From Candidatus Babeliales bacterium (GTDB lineage Bacteria > Babelota > Babeliae > Babelales > JABDEC01), in contig JARLHJ010000042.1 in NCBI GenBank assembly GCA_031292305.1, positions 1-28,470 on the forward strand: a stretch of DNA of 28,470 bases, read 5' to 3'. Below, one piece after another: positions 1 to 7,830 of the stretch (the stretch's first letter is position 1; every line of letters begins with the position of its first letter). A program made the translations under genes and the position numbers. The notes below the pieces were generated by a model that saw nothing but the letters and a program-made list of their open reading frames with translations, was not told where the DNA came from and searched no databases.

Positions 1-89
1 CCGTGACCTCCGCCACCGCCGCCATGAGCTAATGCATTACTACCTGCTAGCAATACTAAACCTAACATTAAAATTGATAACTTTTTCAT
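1..89 (-). CDS. Exported Gly/His-rich protein, 5' part only
   Basis: An ATG at 87-89 on the minus strand opens a frame that runs off the left edge of the window. The visible residues form a signal peptide (MKKLSILMLGLVLLAGS, then NALA as the likely cleavage region), followed by a His and a run of glycines (AHGGGGGGHG). An AGGGGA ribosome-binding site lies about 6 bases upstream. The mature part resembles low-complexity Gly/His-rich secreted proteins, but too little is visible to name a family. It shares orientation with the next gene upstream. Confidence 0.7.
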   Translation of the reverse strand, partial: MKKLSILMLGLVLLAGSNALAHGGGGGGH

Positions 90-121
90 TTTATTCCCCT
101 TTTTTTTTAAACACACATACA

Positions 122-532
122 TTAAACACCATTTAATAAATTAGAAATTTGATTTTCTAATCTTAAAATTTCAAAACGAATTGCATCATTTTTTTTGAAT
201 ATTTCGTCATTCCAAGGACAATCATGCTCTTCAAAAGAGCTAACATTTGTCTTAATTTGTTTTTCTAATTCTATAATTCGTTCAGTTAAAAACCTTAATC
301 GCATTGCCAATTGTTGATCTGACAATTTTTTTACTGTTGGGGCATTTAAAAACACATTTTGTTCTCTTTTAGATTCAGATTTAGCAATTGCATTTTTAAG
401 TTTTTCCAATTGCGTCTTGTTTAAAGTTAAAATTTTGGGTTTGGGCGCGCTTGAAGATGCACTTTCAGATGCATTTAAATTTATTATGTACAAACCTGAT
501 ATCAATGAAATCAATATAAATTTTTTTAACAC
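122..532 (-). CDS. Small exported protein, probably coiled coil
   Basis: This 136-residue protein begins with a signal peptide (MLKKFILISLISGLYIINLNA) and a Ser/Ala-rich linker. A Lys/Glu/Leu-rich segment (about residues 38-135) with heptad-like spacing follows and probably forms a coiled coil. The start codon is GTG, supported by a good AAGGGG site about 6 bases upstream. It could be periplasmic or secreted. I do not recognise the family. It ends 33 bases before the start of the partial exported gene at the left edge and may be co-transcribed with it. Confidence 0.7.
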   Translation of the reverse strand: MLKKFILISLISGLYIINLNASESASSSAPKPKILTLNKTQLEKLKNAIAKSESKREQNVFLNAPTVKKLSDQQLAMRLRFLTERIIELEKQIKTNVSSFEEHDCPWNDEIFKKNDAIRFEILRLENQISNLLNGV

Positions 533-729
533 TTTAACCCCTTAATTTCTAAGATAAAAACCCACATCATTTCTAATTGTAACTTTTAGAGCCAGACAAA
601 GTCAATACTCTGCTCTCCTTACCTATATTTTTTGATTCAAAGTGTAATTATTTACTTAAAGGGTGCCGTTTTGTTAAAATTAGTATTGAACCTGGTAATA
701 GTCTCTTGTTAACCTAAAAAGGAGTACTC

Positions 730-993
730 ATGAAAAAAGTTATATTTATGCTATCTATTACGAGCTTATTAGCCGCTAATATATATGCTGATGGTGGAGC
801 TGTAGGCCTACAACTAGGCAAAGTAACATTTGGGTTAGGTGGTTCTTCTAATGGTCCAATTATTGGTATTGGCCCATCACCTGATAATGGTAGAAAATTT
901 TCTGCTGTTATTGTTCCTGGTGATGATTGTGATTGCACAGACAGAAATTGTGATTGCAGTTATAGAGATAGTGACTATGTAGACCGAGATTAA
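730..993 (+). CDS. Small exported protein with Gly-rich and Cys/Asp-rich parts
   Basis: This 87-residue product has a signal peptide (MKKVIFMLSITSLLAANIYA), a Gly/Pro-rich middle, and a C-terminal tail with four cysteines in the pattern CDCxxxxCDC followed by Asp/Arg/Tyr-rich residues. An AAGGAG site 7 bases before the ATG supports the start. The paired cysteines could form disulfides or bind metal in the envelope; that is a guess from composition. No family is recognised. It is followed by a hairpin with a T-run shared with the convergent peptidase gene. Confidence 0.7.
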   Translation: MKKVIFMLSITSLLAANIYADGGAVGLQLGKVTFGLGGSSNGPIIGIGPSPDNGRKFSAVIVPGDDCDCTDRNCDCSYRDSDYVDRD

Positions 994-1017
994 AATTAAT
1001 TAAATTAATAATTATTA

Positions 1018-1048
1018 AGGGTGTGTATTTATACATGCCCTAGTTTTT
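1018..1048. terminator. Likely bidirectional terminator
   Basis: An 11-bp stem (1018-1028 with 1031-1041, two G-U wobbles, TT loop) is followed by a T-run. It lies between the converging ends of the small exported gene and the M48-like peptidase gene, and overlaps the peptidase stop codon. Confidence 0.55.
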
Positions 1049-1960
1049 ATAATCTATTTCTTTTCTGAGATATTTAGCTCTGGTTTTGCCATTATAATGC
1101 CCGCTTAAAATTATAGATGGTATTTTTGAATATAAACCTCCAGCGATTTTATTTGCATCTGCTTGAATATAGTAAAACTTTTCAAAAAAATTTGCGGCTG
1201 CATTTATTTCTTGTGCTGAGCTATGTTTTGCAGCAAACAAATCTGCCTTTTTTTCTTCTTGGGATTTAAAAATGAGATTAGAAAAATAAGTTAAAAATAA
1301 ATCAATTATACTGGCAATCGCTATGCCCAAAAATATTGAGAGTAATCCATTTAAATGAACAGTACTCAATGTTGCCAATATACCAAAATAAGTCATTACA
1401 AATCCTATAATGCCCACCCATATTAATTTTTTATATGAATAGTTATAAACTATATGTCCCAACTCATGTTTAAAAACAAATCTCTGTGCATCAGGCGAAA
1501 ATATTTCATTTATCATATTTAATCTATCTTTAACTGCTTCAGGCTGACTAGGCAAAATATGCTTTTCTATAATCTCTTTTGTTATTATTGCTTGTGGGTC
1601 TTTATGAGATTCACTATAAATTATTGGATCTAAAGTAATGGTGTTAAAGGTAGCAGTTGCTAAACATTCATATGTATAACCATAACGAATAATTATACTT
1701 TTTGGATTTACACCACATTTAATGATTTCAGCTTCAAGCTCTTTTTCATATTCTTGCGAAGGTGAATACAAAAGAGCTTTTATGCCAGTTTTTGAAATCT
1801 TATAATTCATATAATAGAGGTATAACCCCATTAACAATGAACATAAAACTAGCCCCCAATTACTGGTTAATAAAGGCGGATAAACAAAATATAATATAAC
1901 TAAATAAGAAGCCAAATTTGTTACTGATATTACTTGTTGTTTTAACATTTTAAATATCAT
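1040..1960 (-). CDS. M48-like membrane zinc metallopeptidase
   Basis: The 306-residue protein carries HELGH at residues 165-169, the HEXXH zinc-binding and catalytic motif. EEKKAD at 235-240 fits the downstream glutamate ligand of M48 peptidases. Hydrophobic segments lie at about 10-30, 35-52, 179-199 and 205-227. This places the catalytic site at a membrane, as in HtpX/Ste24-type proteases that degrade membrane or misfolded envelope proteins. The order (two segments, HEXXH, two segments, Glu) matches HtpX, but overall similarity is too loose for a symbol. The ATG has a weak TAGG site upstream. It is transcribed divergently from the sugar phosphate mutase. Confidence 0.75.
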   Translation of the reverse strand: MIFKMLKQQVISVTNLASYLVILYFVYPPLLTSNWGLVLCSLLMGLYLYYMNYKISKTGIKALLYSPSQEYEKELEAEIIKCGVNPKSIIIRYGYTYECLATATFNTITLDPIIYSESHKDPQAIITKEIIEKHILPSQPEAVKDRLNMINEIFSPDAQRFVFKHELGHIVYNYSYKKLIWVGIIGFVMTYFGILATLSTVHLNGLLSIFLGIAIASIIDLFLTYFSNLIFKSQEEKKADLFAAKHSSAQEINAAANFFEKFYYIQADANKIAGGLYSKIPSIILSGHYNGKTRAKYLRKEIDYKN

Positions 1961-2172
1961 TTTATACCTACGCCTGTTTATAATGCCCTATTATTGTATT
2001 TTTTATATTACCATAAAAAAACAACATTGGCAAATTGTCATTTAATTTTATTCTACAATATTTAATAAAAGGTATTAAGAATAAGAATTTCATGTAAATT
2101 CATTTTCTTAAATTAATTTAAATATTAAACTATTCTTACATATATAATTCTAATATTTAAAAAGAAAACATC

Positions 2173-3597
2173 ATGATACAAACTATTATAAACTCACAAA
2201 ATAATTTTTTTAAAGAATATGATCTGCGTGGAAATGTAGGCAAAGATTTTGAAATAAAAAATGTTTATAACATTGCACGTGCAATTGCTACTTTTTTTAT
2301 ACAAAAGAGCCCAACTATTAAAAATATTGCAATTGGTATGGATGGAAGAATTCATTCGCCAGCAATGAAAGAAGAAATTTGCAGAGCATTTATTGATAGT
2401 GGTTTAAATGTTACATTTCTTGGCTTGTGTACAACGCCTGTTATGTATTATGCAACACACACACTAAATGTTGATGCGGGCATTATGATAACCGCATCAC
2501 ATAACCCTAAAGAAGATAATGGTTTAAAATTAATTTTAAATCGCGAATCTGTTTGGGGAAACCAAATACGCACTATACGTGATATTTATAATACTGGTTT
2601 ATTTGTTGCTGCTAATAAAGGCACATACACAGAAAATTTATTATGCACAGATTATGTAAATTATTTATGTGATAAATTTGCGCATTTAGTAAATGCAGAT
2701 ATTAATTGCATTATAGATTGCAGCAATGGCGCTGGTGGGAGCGTTATGCCAATGTTAGTTGCAAAAATGGGCTGGACTAATGTAGTGTTAATGAATGAAA
2801 TTGTTGATGGTAATTTCCCAAACCATGAACCGGACCCAACTCAAGAAAAAAATTTAAAAGGTATGCAGGAATATCTAGCTGCAAACCCACAATTAGCATT
2901 TGGTATGGCATTAGATGGTGACGCAGATAGATTATCTTTAATGACCAAAGATGGTAAATTATTAGCTGGTGACCAATTACTTGGAATCTTTAGCCAAAGC
3001 ATCACAAAAACTCCAGAACAAAATGCCGTAATTGTTGATATAATGTGCTCTAATGGTATTGTTGATCAATTTAAAAAATTAGGCTTTACACCACATTTTG
3101 CACGTACTGGAATTGCATTTATTAAACAAGCAATGCATCAGCATAATGCATTACTGGGCGGAGAATTAAGCGGACATATTTGTTTTAATGATAGATATTT
3201 AGGTTATGATGATGGTGTTTATTCTATTATGCGTATGATGGAAATGATGCATAATTCAGATAAAAGCTTAGAAGAAATGTTGCAAGCTTTTTCTCAAAAA
3301 AATATTGTAGTATTGATTAATATGCCATGCTCTTCTGACAAGAAGTTTTTTATTATAGAAGAAGCAAAAAAATTATTTATGCAGCAATCTGATATAAATA
3401 TAATTGATATTGACGGCGTACGTGTTAACACTAATTTTGGCTGTGGAATTTTACGCGCTTCTAATACTGAACCGTTAATTAGGTTACGTATTGAAGCTGG
3501 CAACCAAGAAAATCTTTTGGAACTTAAAAACACATTCTTTAATGTTCTGCAATCACATTTTGACAATGAATGGCTAAAGGCACAATTGAGTTTATAA
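2173..3597 (+). CDS. Phosphomannomutase/phosphoglucomutase
   Basis: This is a 474-residue alpha-D-phosphohexomutase, the usual length for the ManB/AlgC type. It interconverts hexose 6- and 1-phosphates in the cytosol for nucleotide-sugar and envelope glycan synthesis. All four signature loops are present: TASHNP at 107-112 with phosphoserine S109, the metal loop DGDADR at 248-253, the sugar-binding loop GGELSGH at 329-335, and the phosphate-binding loop RASNTEP at 428-434. The ATG at 2173 has only a weak purine-rich site. The exported orphan at 3621 follows after 23 bases and may be read through. Sugar specificity cannot be set from sequence alone. Confidence 0.92.
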   Translation: MIQTIINSQNNFFKEYDLRGNVGKDFEIKNVYNIARAIATFFIQKSPTIKNIAIGMDGRIHSPAMKEEICRAFIDSGLNVTFLGLCTTPVMYYATHTLNVDAGIMITASHNPKEDNGLKLILNRESVWGNQIRTIRDIYNTGLFVAANKGTYTENLLCTDYVNYLCDKFAHLVNADINCIIDCSNGAGGSVMPMLVAKMGWTNVVLMNEIVDGNFPNHEPDPTQEKNLKGMQEYLAANPQLAFGMALDGDADRLSLMTKDGKLLAGDQLLGIFSQSITKTPEQNAVIVDIMCSNGIVDQFKKLGFTPHFARTGIAFIKQAMHQHNALLGGELSGHICFNDRYLGYDDGVYSIMRMMEMMHNSDKSLEEMLQAFSQKNIVVLINMPCSSDKKFFIIEEAKKLFMQQSDINIIDIDGVRVNTNFGCGILRASNTEPLIRLRIEAGNQENLLELKNTFFNVLQSHFDNEWLKAQLSL

Positions 3598-3620
3598 AAA
3601 TTATTTTATGAGAATTTGTT

Positions 3621-4055
3621 ATGAAAACATACCTACAACTATTAATATTAATAACTTTGCAAAATATTATCTTCTCACTTAACTGTGCATTTACATTTAT
3701 TCAAAATAATACTGATCATGAACTAATTATTGTCTACGGTGGGGGAGAGAGTAGTTATGAACTTGCATCTATAGAATTAGGATGTATACAAAGCACAGAA
3801 ATTCCTGCTAATGCTGGCTATGTGTTTATTATGTATGAACCTATCGAACTTGAAGAAAGCAATTTTAGGTTTGATGAAATACGCAAAAATTGGTTGCTCA
3901 TCCGCAATGTAACTGGTTATGATATAAAATACTTACCTCCCGGAATTCAAACGCCTTTTGTACTTAAAAATGATGAAGCTACCCTAACATCAAATAAGGG
4001 CTTTATATTCATTCAAGGTATTGATATTCAGAAACTTTCGTCGACAACTCCCTAA
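3621..4055 (+). CDS. Exported protein of unknown function
   Basis: The 144-residue product starts with a signal peptide (residues 1 to about 22, ending near SLNCA). The remaining part looks like a small beta-rich domain with alternating hydrophobic residues and no charged repeats. No catalytic motif or family is recognised. It follows the phosphohexomutase gene by 23 bases with only a weak ribosome-binding site, so it may be translated from the same message. The GC-rich island follows about 70 bases after its stop. Confidence 0.65.
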   Translation: MKTYLQLLILITLQNIIFSLNCAFTFIQNNTDHELIIVYGGGESSYELASIELGCIQSTEIPANAGYVFIMYEPIELEESNFRFDEIRKNWLLIRNVTGYDIKYLPPGIQTPFVLKNDEATLTSNKGFIFIQGIDIQKLSSTTP

Positions 4056-4399
4056 AAATATTAATATATCGAAATTCGATAAATATAAAGCTATAAAATA
4101 TTTATTTTAAATTAAAAAGATATTGGATTCTCGTGGCCTTCGTCCCGATAGACTGCGCGTCGACGTGTCCGCCATAGCCTTTAGGCGAAGGCTGGAAGCT
4201 TGCCAAGCTTGAAGGCCTGGATAAGCGTAGTCGGGAGCACCCAAAGATGCGAGTGGAGGGATAGGCCCCAAAATCCGAAATAGGCAGTAATACAAGTTAT
4301 GTATTTATTAAGGATGCTAAAAAATAACTTGTACAGAATTAATTTGTTAAGGCATATTTGGCTTTGATAAATAAGCATTAATTTTAAACTAATCTATCT
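4056..4399. other. Gene-free stretch with GC-rich palindromic island
   Basis: No convincing gene lies in these 344 bases. From about 4125 to 4285 the composition jumps to over 50% GC against about 30% around it. Short palindromes are dense: GCCTTCG (4136-4142) pairs with CGAAGGC (4186-4192), AGCCTT (4176-4181) with AAGGCT (4188-4193), and AAGCTTG-C-CAAGCTT spans 4196-4210. A perfect 10-bp inverted repeat, TACAAGTTAT (4291-4300) and ATAACTTGTA (4324-4333), closes the right side. The flanks are AT-rich and include TATCGAA-A-TTCGATA at 4067-4081. It could be a dispersed repeat or a structured RNA. Confidence 0.5.
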
Positions 4400-4999
4400 C
4401 TAAGAAAAATTCTTTAATTGTTTTTCTAATTCTACAATATCACTGCTGGTCTTACGTTTAATTTTAAACCCAGCCTTTAAATATATTTTTAATGCAAGCT
4501 TATTATGGATATATGTTTCTAAAGTTACACTATCATTTTCATTTAATATTAAATCTTCAAATGCATAATTTAATAATTTAGTAGCATTTCCTTTAGCCCT
4601 ACATTTTGTATCTATACATAAAAATTCAATGCATGCTTTTGCCATATTTGATCCATAAAAATAAGTTATAAAACCAATTGGTTCATTATTAAAAAATAAA
4701 ATTTTAATATTTGATTTATTTTTATATTTATTATATTTATGATTGTCGGTTCTATCAACCACGTATTCTAATAAATCATTTGTGAATTTTTCAAACAATA
4801 ATTCCGCATTTGCTATACATAAATCGAAAATAAATTGTTTATTAGATTCCTCATAATCTTTAATTTCATACTTGTCTTCTGGAATTATTGTAGACGCAAC
4901 ACTTGCTGATGCAGGTATTCTCAGCTCACTTGCTAAGTTATTAAATTGCAAAGAAATAGAAAAAAACGAAAATATTAAAAAAATTATTTTATTTATCAT
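4400..4999 (-). CDS. Exported GNAT-family acetyltransferase
   Basis: The 199-residue protein has a hydrophobic N-terminal signal (MINKIIFLIFSFFSISLQF), a short Ser/Ala linker, and a GNAT fold from about residue 45. Motif A, RAKGNA at 134-139, fits the R/Q-x-x-G-x-G/A loop that holds the acetyl-CoA pyrophosphate. Motif B, near 'KLALKIYLKAGF', is also typical. GNAT enzymes transfer acetyl from acetyl-CoA to amines, but that cofactor is absent from the periplasm, so export is odd. A GAGG site before the ATG supports the start. It resembles the cluster at 18402-20405 in layout, and its substrate is unknown. Confidence 0.8.
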   Translation of the reverse strand: MINKIIFLIFSFFSISLQFNNLASELRIPASASVASTIIPEDKYEIKDYEESNKQFIFDLCIANAELLFEKFTNDLLEYVVDRTDNHKYNKYKNKSNIKILFFNNEPIGFITYFYGSNMAKACIEFLCIDTKCRAKGNATKLLNYAFEDLILNENDSVTLETYIHNKLALKIYLKAGFKIKRKTSSDIVELEKQLKNFS

Positions 5000-5098
5000 A
5001 TTATATCCTCATTCAAAACTCCTGATCTGTAATTACAATCTTATCAAAATATTTAATTATTACAAGTGGTCAATAAACCCAACCTGTATAACTTGTTG

Positions 5099-5145
5099 TT
5101 TATCGATAAATAAATATTGACTTTCGATAAGGTACAATTTAAAAT
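5099..5145 (+). promoter_or_regulatory. Promoter and possible operator of DUF2975-HTH operon
   Basis: TTGACT (5117-5122) and TAAAAT (5140-5145) are separated by 17 bases, a good sigma-70-type promoter. A perfect palindrome, TTTATCGATAAA (5099-5110), lies just upstream. Its half ATCGATAA recurs as TTCGATAA from 5123, about two helical turns away. The HTH protein encoded in this operon is a natural candidate to bind here; that is inference. Confidence 0.5.
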
Positions 5146-5187
5146 AGTTAAAAATATATCTTAATTATTAAACCTGTAAGGAAAAAT

Positions 5188-5724
5188 ATGAATACATATA
5201 AAAAATATGCATTCGCCATTCAAATTTTAAGTAGCATAATGATATTTGCTTCAACTATTATTACATTCGCATATTGGTTTGTGCCAACAACATACCAAAA
5301 GTTTAGTAGCAATGGCTTATTATTATCATGTGATAATTTTGATACAACAACTTTAACAGTATCACAAAAAATAATGGGCTTTTTTGTATCAGGAATATCT
5401 ACAGGACTTTTAATTTTCGCACTTTTTTTAATTATTAAACTTATGAAGTATATGCAAAATAATGAATATTTTTCTTTGCATACAATTGCATTATTAAAAC
5501 GAATCACAAAAATTGCACTTATTTATGCAATTTATACACCGATAAGCAACACAATCTTAAGCTTAATCACATCATTTAATAACCCAGTAGGTCAACGCAC
5601 AATAACTTTAACATTTGGATCAGCTGAAATTTTAAATATAATAATTTTCTGTTTCATGTTTTTGATAATGACCATATTCCAAAAAGGTTATGAATTGAAA
5701 CATGAACAAGAATTAACAATTTAG
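5188..5724 (+). CDS. DUF2975-type membrane protein
   Basis: The 178-residue protein has four predicted membrane helices, at about 9-31, 63-86, 103-125 and 148-168. The layout and the HTH gene 7 bases downstream fit the DUF2975 family, which is commonly paired with a YozG-type Cro/CI regulator. The family's function is unknown; a membrane partner or sensor for the regulator is often assumed. An AAGGA site precedes the ATG. The promoter at 5117-5145 probably drives both genes. Confidence 0.75.
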   Translation: MNTYKKYAFAIQILSSIMIFASTIITFAYWFVPTTYQKFSSNGLLLSCDNFDTTTLTVSQKIMGFFVSGISTGLLIFALFLIIKLMKYMQNNEYFSLHTIALLKRITKIALIYAIYTPISNTILSLITSFNNPVGQRTITLTFGSAEILNIIIFCFMFLIMTIFQKGYELKHEQELTI

Positions 5725-5731
5725 GATTAAT

Positions 5732-5935
5732 ATGGCAATAATTGTAAAATTAGATGAAATGATGGCTAGAAGAAAAATAAGATTAAATGAACTTGCGCAA
5801 AATGTGGGAATCACAGAAAGTAATCTTTCTATACTTAAAAATGGAAAAGCAAAAGCAATACGATTTTCTACTTTAGAAGCAATATGCAAAGAATTAAATT
5901 GTCAGCCGGGTGATATACTAGGTTTTGATAATTAA
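5732..5935 (+). CDS. YozG-like Cro/CI-type HTH regulator
   Basis: The 67-residue protein is almost entirely one HTH domain. 'RLNELAQNVGITESNLSILK' is the helix-turn-helix, and the end 'ICKELNCQPGDIL' is the hallmark of the small HTH_26/YozG family. It starts 7 bases after the DUF2975 gene and is surely co-transcribed with it. Such pairs usually autoregulate, and the ATCGATAA repeats near the promoter at 5099-5145 are a candidate site. The protein is cytosolic and binds DNA, probably as a dimer. Confidence 0.88.
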   Translation: MAIIVKLDEMMARRKIRLNELAQNVGITESNLSILKNGKAKAIRFSTLEAICKELNCQPGDILGFDN

Positions 5936-5949
5936 AAAACATTGAAATA

Positions 5950-5995
5950 AACATAAAACTCCTAATATACTGATGCAAATTAGGAGTTTTATGTT
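5950..5995 (+). promoter_or_regulatory. 17-bp perfect inverted repeat enclosing an RBS and start codon
   Basis: AACATAAAACTCCTAAT (5950-5966) is exactly complementary to ATTAGGAGTTTTATGTT (5979-5995), with a 12-base loop. The right arm contains both the TAGGAG ribosome-binding site and the ATG (5991-5993) of the next gene. In RNA this stem would hide translation initiation. There is no T-run after the stem, which argues against a simple terminator for the HTH operon upstream. Confidence 0.75.
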
Positions 5996-6641
5996 AGTAC
6001 TTAAAATATTCACGTTTTTTTTATTATTAATTAAGCTTTCTAATGGTCAATTGTTAGAATTTTCTAAAATTGATTCTAATATTGATTTTGCTTTAACTCA
6101 TATAAAAGATATACAAGTTAATTATAAAAATCATATTCATGGATTCCATCATTATAAACCTAATAGCATAGAAAAATACAAAGATTCTCAAGATATAAAG
6201 ATATGTAAAATAAATAATGATTTATGGGTAGTAACTAAGGGCAATCCCTGGAGTTTTCATACAGGCTACATATTATATATAACTTTAAAAAATCACATTT
6301 TAGATTACAAAAATTTTTTTCCTAGCGCTTGGAGCACATATACCTTAACAAATAAACTTTCAAACGTTCTTACACTGATCAAAAATAAAACTTATGAAAA
6401 ATTACAACGAAAAAAAGTCAAACACGGCTATTTATGGATAATTGATATAACTTTAAAACAAAATATTAAACTAATAATTACTTACGATACTACCAGGGAT
6501 AAATACATAGTAATAACTATGTTTCCTGATACAAAACAAAAAGAAGATATTAATATCGATACTTCAATTTTAGTTGAAATAATGGAATTGCAAAAATCTA
6601 ATAAAGAAAAATTAGAAAATGCTGAAAATTTAATTATTTAA
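5991..6641 (+). CDS. Exported protein of unknown function, RBS in a hairpin
   Basis: I take the ATG at 5991, not the in-frame ATG at 5973, because TAGGAG lies 5 bases upstream of it and the signal peptide (MLVLKIFTFFLLLIKLSNG) then starts directly. The mature part, about 195 residues, is Lys/Ile/Asn-rich and has no recognised family. The upstream ATG at 5973 lies in the loop of the 17-bp inverted repeat that covers the real start, so initiation may be controlled by RNA folding. The gene converges on the glycosylase gene with an 8-base overlap of their ends. Confidence 0.7.
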   Translation: MLVLKIFTFFLLLIKLSNGQLLEFSKIDSNIDFALTHIKDIQVNYKNHIHGFHHYKPNSIEKYKDSQDIKICKINNDLWVVTKGNPWSFHTGYILYITLKNHILDYKNFFPSAWSTYTLTNKLSNVLTLIKNKTYEKLQRKKVKHGYLWIIDITLKQNIKLIITYDTTRDKYIVITMFPDTKQKEDINIDTSILVEIMELQKSNKEKLENAENLII

Positions 6642-7365
6642 TTTTTTGACATTTTGGACAGAAAAAACTCCATCTATTTCTTTTACCTGTTTTTTGGCGA
6701 ACTACTTTAGAACCACAAACTGGACAAGTTGGTTTACGATAAATTTCTAAATTCTTTTTTAATTCAAAAGTTTTTCTCAATTCTAAAAATTTTAGCGAAA
6801 AGAGCCTAGTATTTATTGCCAATTCTTTAATCTTTTTAAGCGTTAAATTTTTAACTACTGCAGATGGCAAAAGTCTGCTCGTAAAAAGTGCTTCGTTCTT
6901 TATAATATTGCCTACACCAGCAAATATATTTTGATCTAAAAGAACATCGTCAATAGTGGAATCCGGATTCTTGCGTATTAAGTTAATGACTTTTTTTATA
7001 TTCCACACATCTGATAAAATATCTAATTCAAAATCAATGTATTTTTTAATATCAGTCGCAGGAAAACATTTAACAGAGCAATTATAACTATAATATGCAT
7101 TTTTAGATGTAATTATTGCAAATCTTATTGGCTTATCTAAGCGCTCTTCATCAATACGATAACTACCATACATAAGAAAATGCGTTGCTATTACATCATG
7201 CTCTAATTGTATTATTAATCTTTTACCCCATGCATAAATTTCTTCAATCTTCTGCCCTATTAAATGTTCTTTATCAAAATGTGAATTGCCTAAACAATCT
7301 TTAACTTTTTGATTTACAAATATTTGCAGTTCTTCAGCTATTAAATGTATAGATGGACCTTCCAT
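6634..7365 (-). CDS. Fpg/Nei-family DNA glycosylase lacking the usual Pro
   Basis: This 243-residue protein has the Fpg/Nei layout: N-terminal EGP motif, a conserved lysine in 'AWGKRLII', a helix-two-turn-helix region with 'QNIFAGVGNIIKNE', and a C-terminal zinc finger CPVCG...CPKCQ. These enzymes excise oxidised bases and cut the strand by beta-elimination using the amine of residue 1, normally Pro. Here the protein starts MEGP instead of MPEGP. No start codon exists between the upstream in-frame TGA and this ATG, so the proline is truly absent. Methionine before Glu is not normally removed, so Met1 would occupy the place of Pro1. Repair activity is likely but changed chemistry is possible. 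Confidence 0.85.
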   Translation of the reverse strand: MEGPSIHLIAEELQIFVNQKVKDCLGNSHFDKEHLIGQKIEEIYAWGKRLIIQLEHDVIATHFLMYGSYRIDEERLDKPIRFAIITSKNAYYSYNCSVKCFPATDIKKYIDFELDILSDVWNIKKVINLIRKNPDSTIDDVLLDQNIFAGVGNIIKNEALFTSRLLPSAVVKNLTLKKIKELAINTRLFSLKFLELRKTFELKKNLEIYRKPTCPVCGSKVVRQKTGKRNRWSFFCPKCQKIK

Positions 7366-7445
7366 TACAACTCACTCTAAATTTCTTGTTTAATATTTAT
7401 AAAATTTTATACCCTTAATATAAAAAAATATCTTAAGGAATTAAC

Positions 7446-7787
7446 ATGGTTTATTTAGATACGCTGTTATTGTATATCAAAGACTCAATTGCTTTTATTG
7501 GAGTTATTGTAATCGCAGTTGGCGCTATCAGATCACTTTATCAATTATTTATGCTTGTAATACACAATAAATATTCTTCCAATTATATACGCTTACAATT
7601 TGGCAATGCCGTAATTTTAGGCTTAGAATTTATGGTAGGCGGCGATATTATTGGTTCTTTAGTTGAACCTGATTATTACAACTTGGGCTTATTGGCAATT
7701 ATTGTAGTAATTAGAACTATACTAAGTTACTTTTTAAATATTGAACTTGCTGCATTAACACCTGAACAAAAACACGCTTTAAAATAA
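7446..7787 (+). CDS. DUF1622-type small membrane protein
   Basis: The 113-residue protein has three hydrophobic helices (about 12-38, 52-72 and 78-98). The phrases 'RLQFGNAVILGLEFMVGGDII' in the middle and 'IRTILSYFLNIEL' near the end are typical of the DUF1622 family of inner-membrane proteins. The function of the family is unknown. The ATG has a TAAGGA site upstream. It stands alone, with a strong terminator directly after its stop codon. Confidence 0.8.
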   Translation: MVYLDTLLLYIKDSIAFIGVIVIAVGAIRSLYQLFMLVIHNKYSSNYIRLQFGNAVILGLEFMVGGDIIGSLVEPDYYNLGLLAIIVVIRTILSYFLNIELAALTPEQKHALK

Positions 7788-7788
7788 T

Positions 7789-7818
7789 ATAAGCCTGCCA
7801 ATTAACTGGCAGGCTTAT
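7789..7818. terminator. Strong bidirectional hairpin
   Basis: A perfect 12-bp stem, ATAAGCCTGCCA (7789-7800) with TGGCAGGCTTAT (7807-7818), and a 6-base loop, sits between the converging DUF1622 and PRPP synthetase genes. It probably ends transcripts from both sides, although the T-runs are short. Confidence 0.75.
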
Positions 7819-7830
7819 AAAAACTAAAAA

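Noticed and set aside
4107-4295. 62-residue minus-strand reading frame across the GC-rich island
   Set aside because: It follows palindromic repeats, has no ribosome-binding site or recognisable domain, and its composition reflects the GC-rich island rather than a protein.
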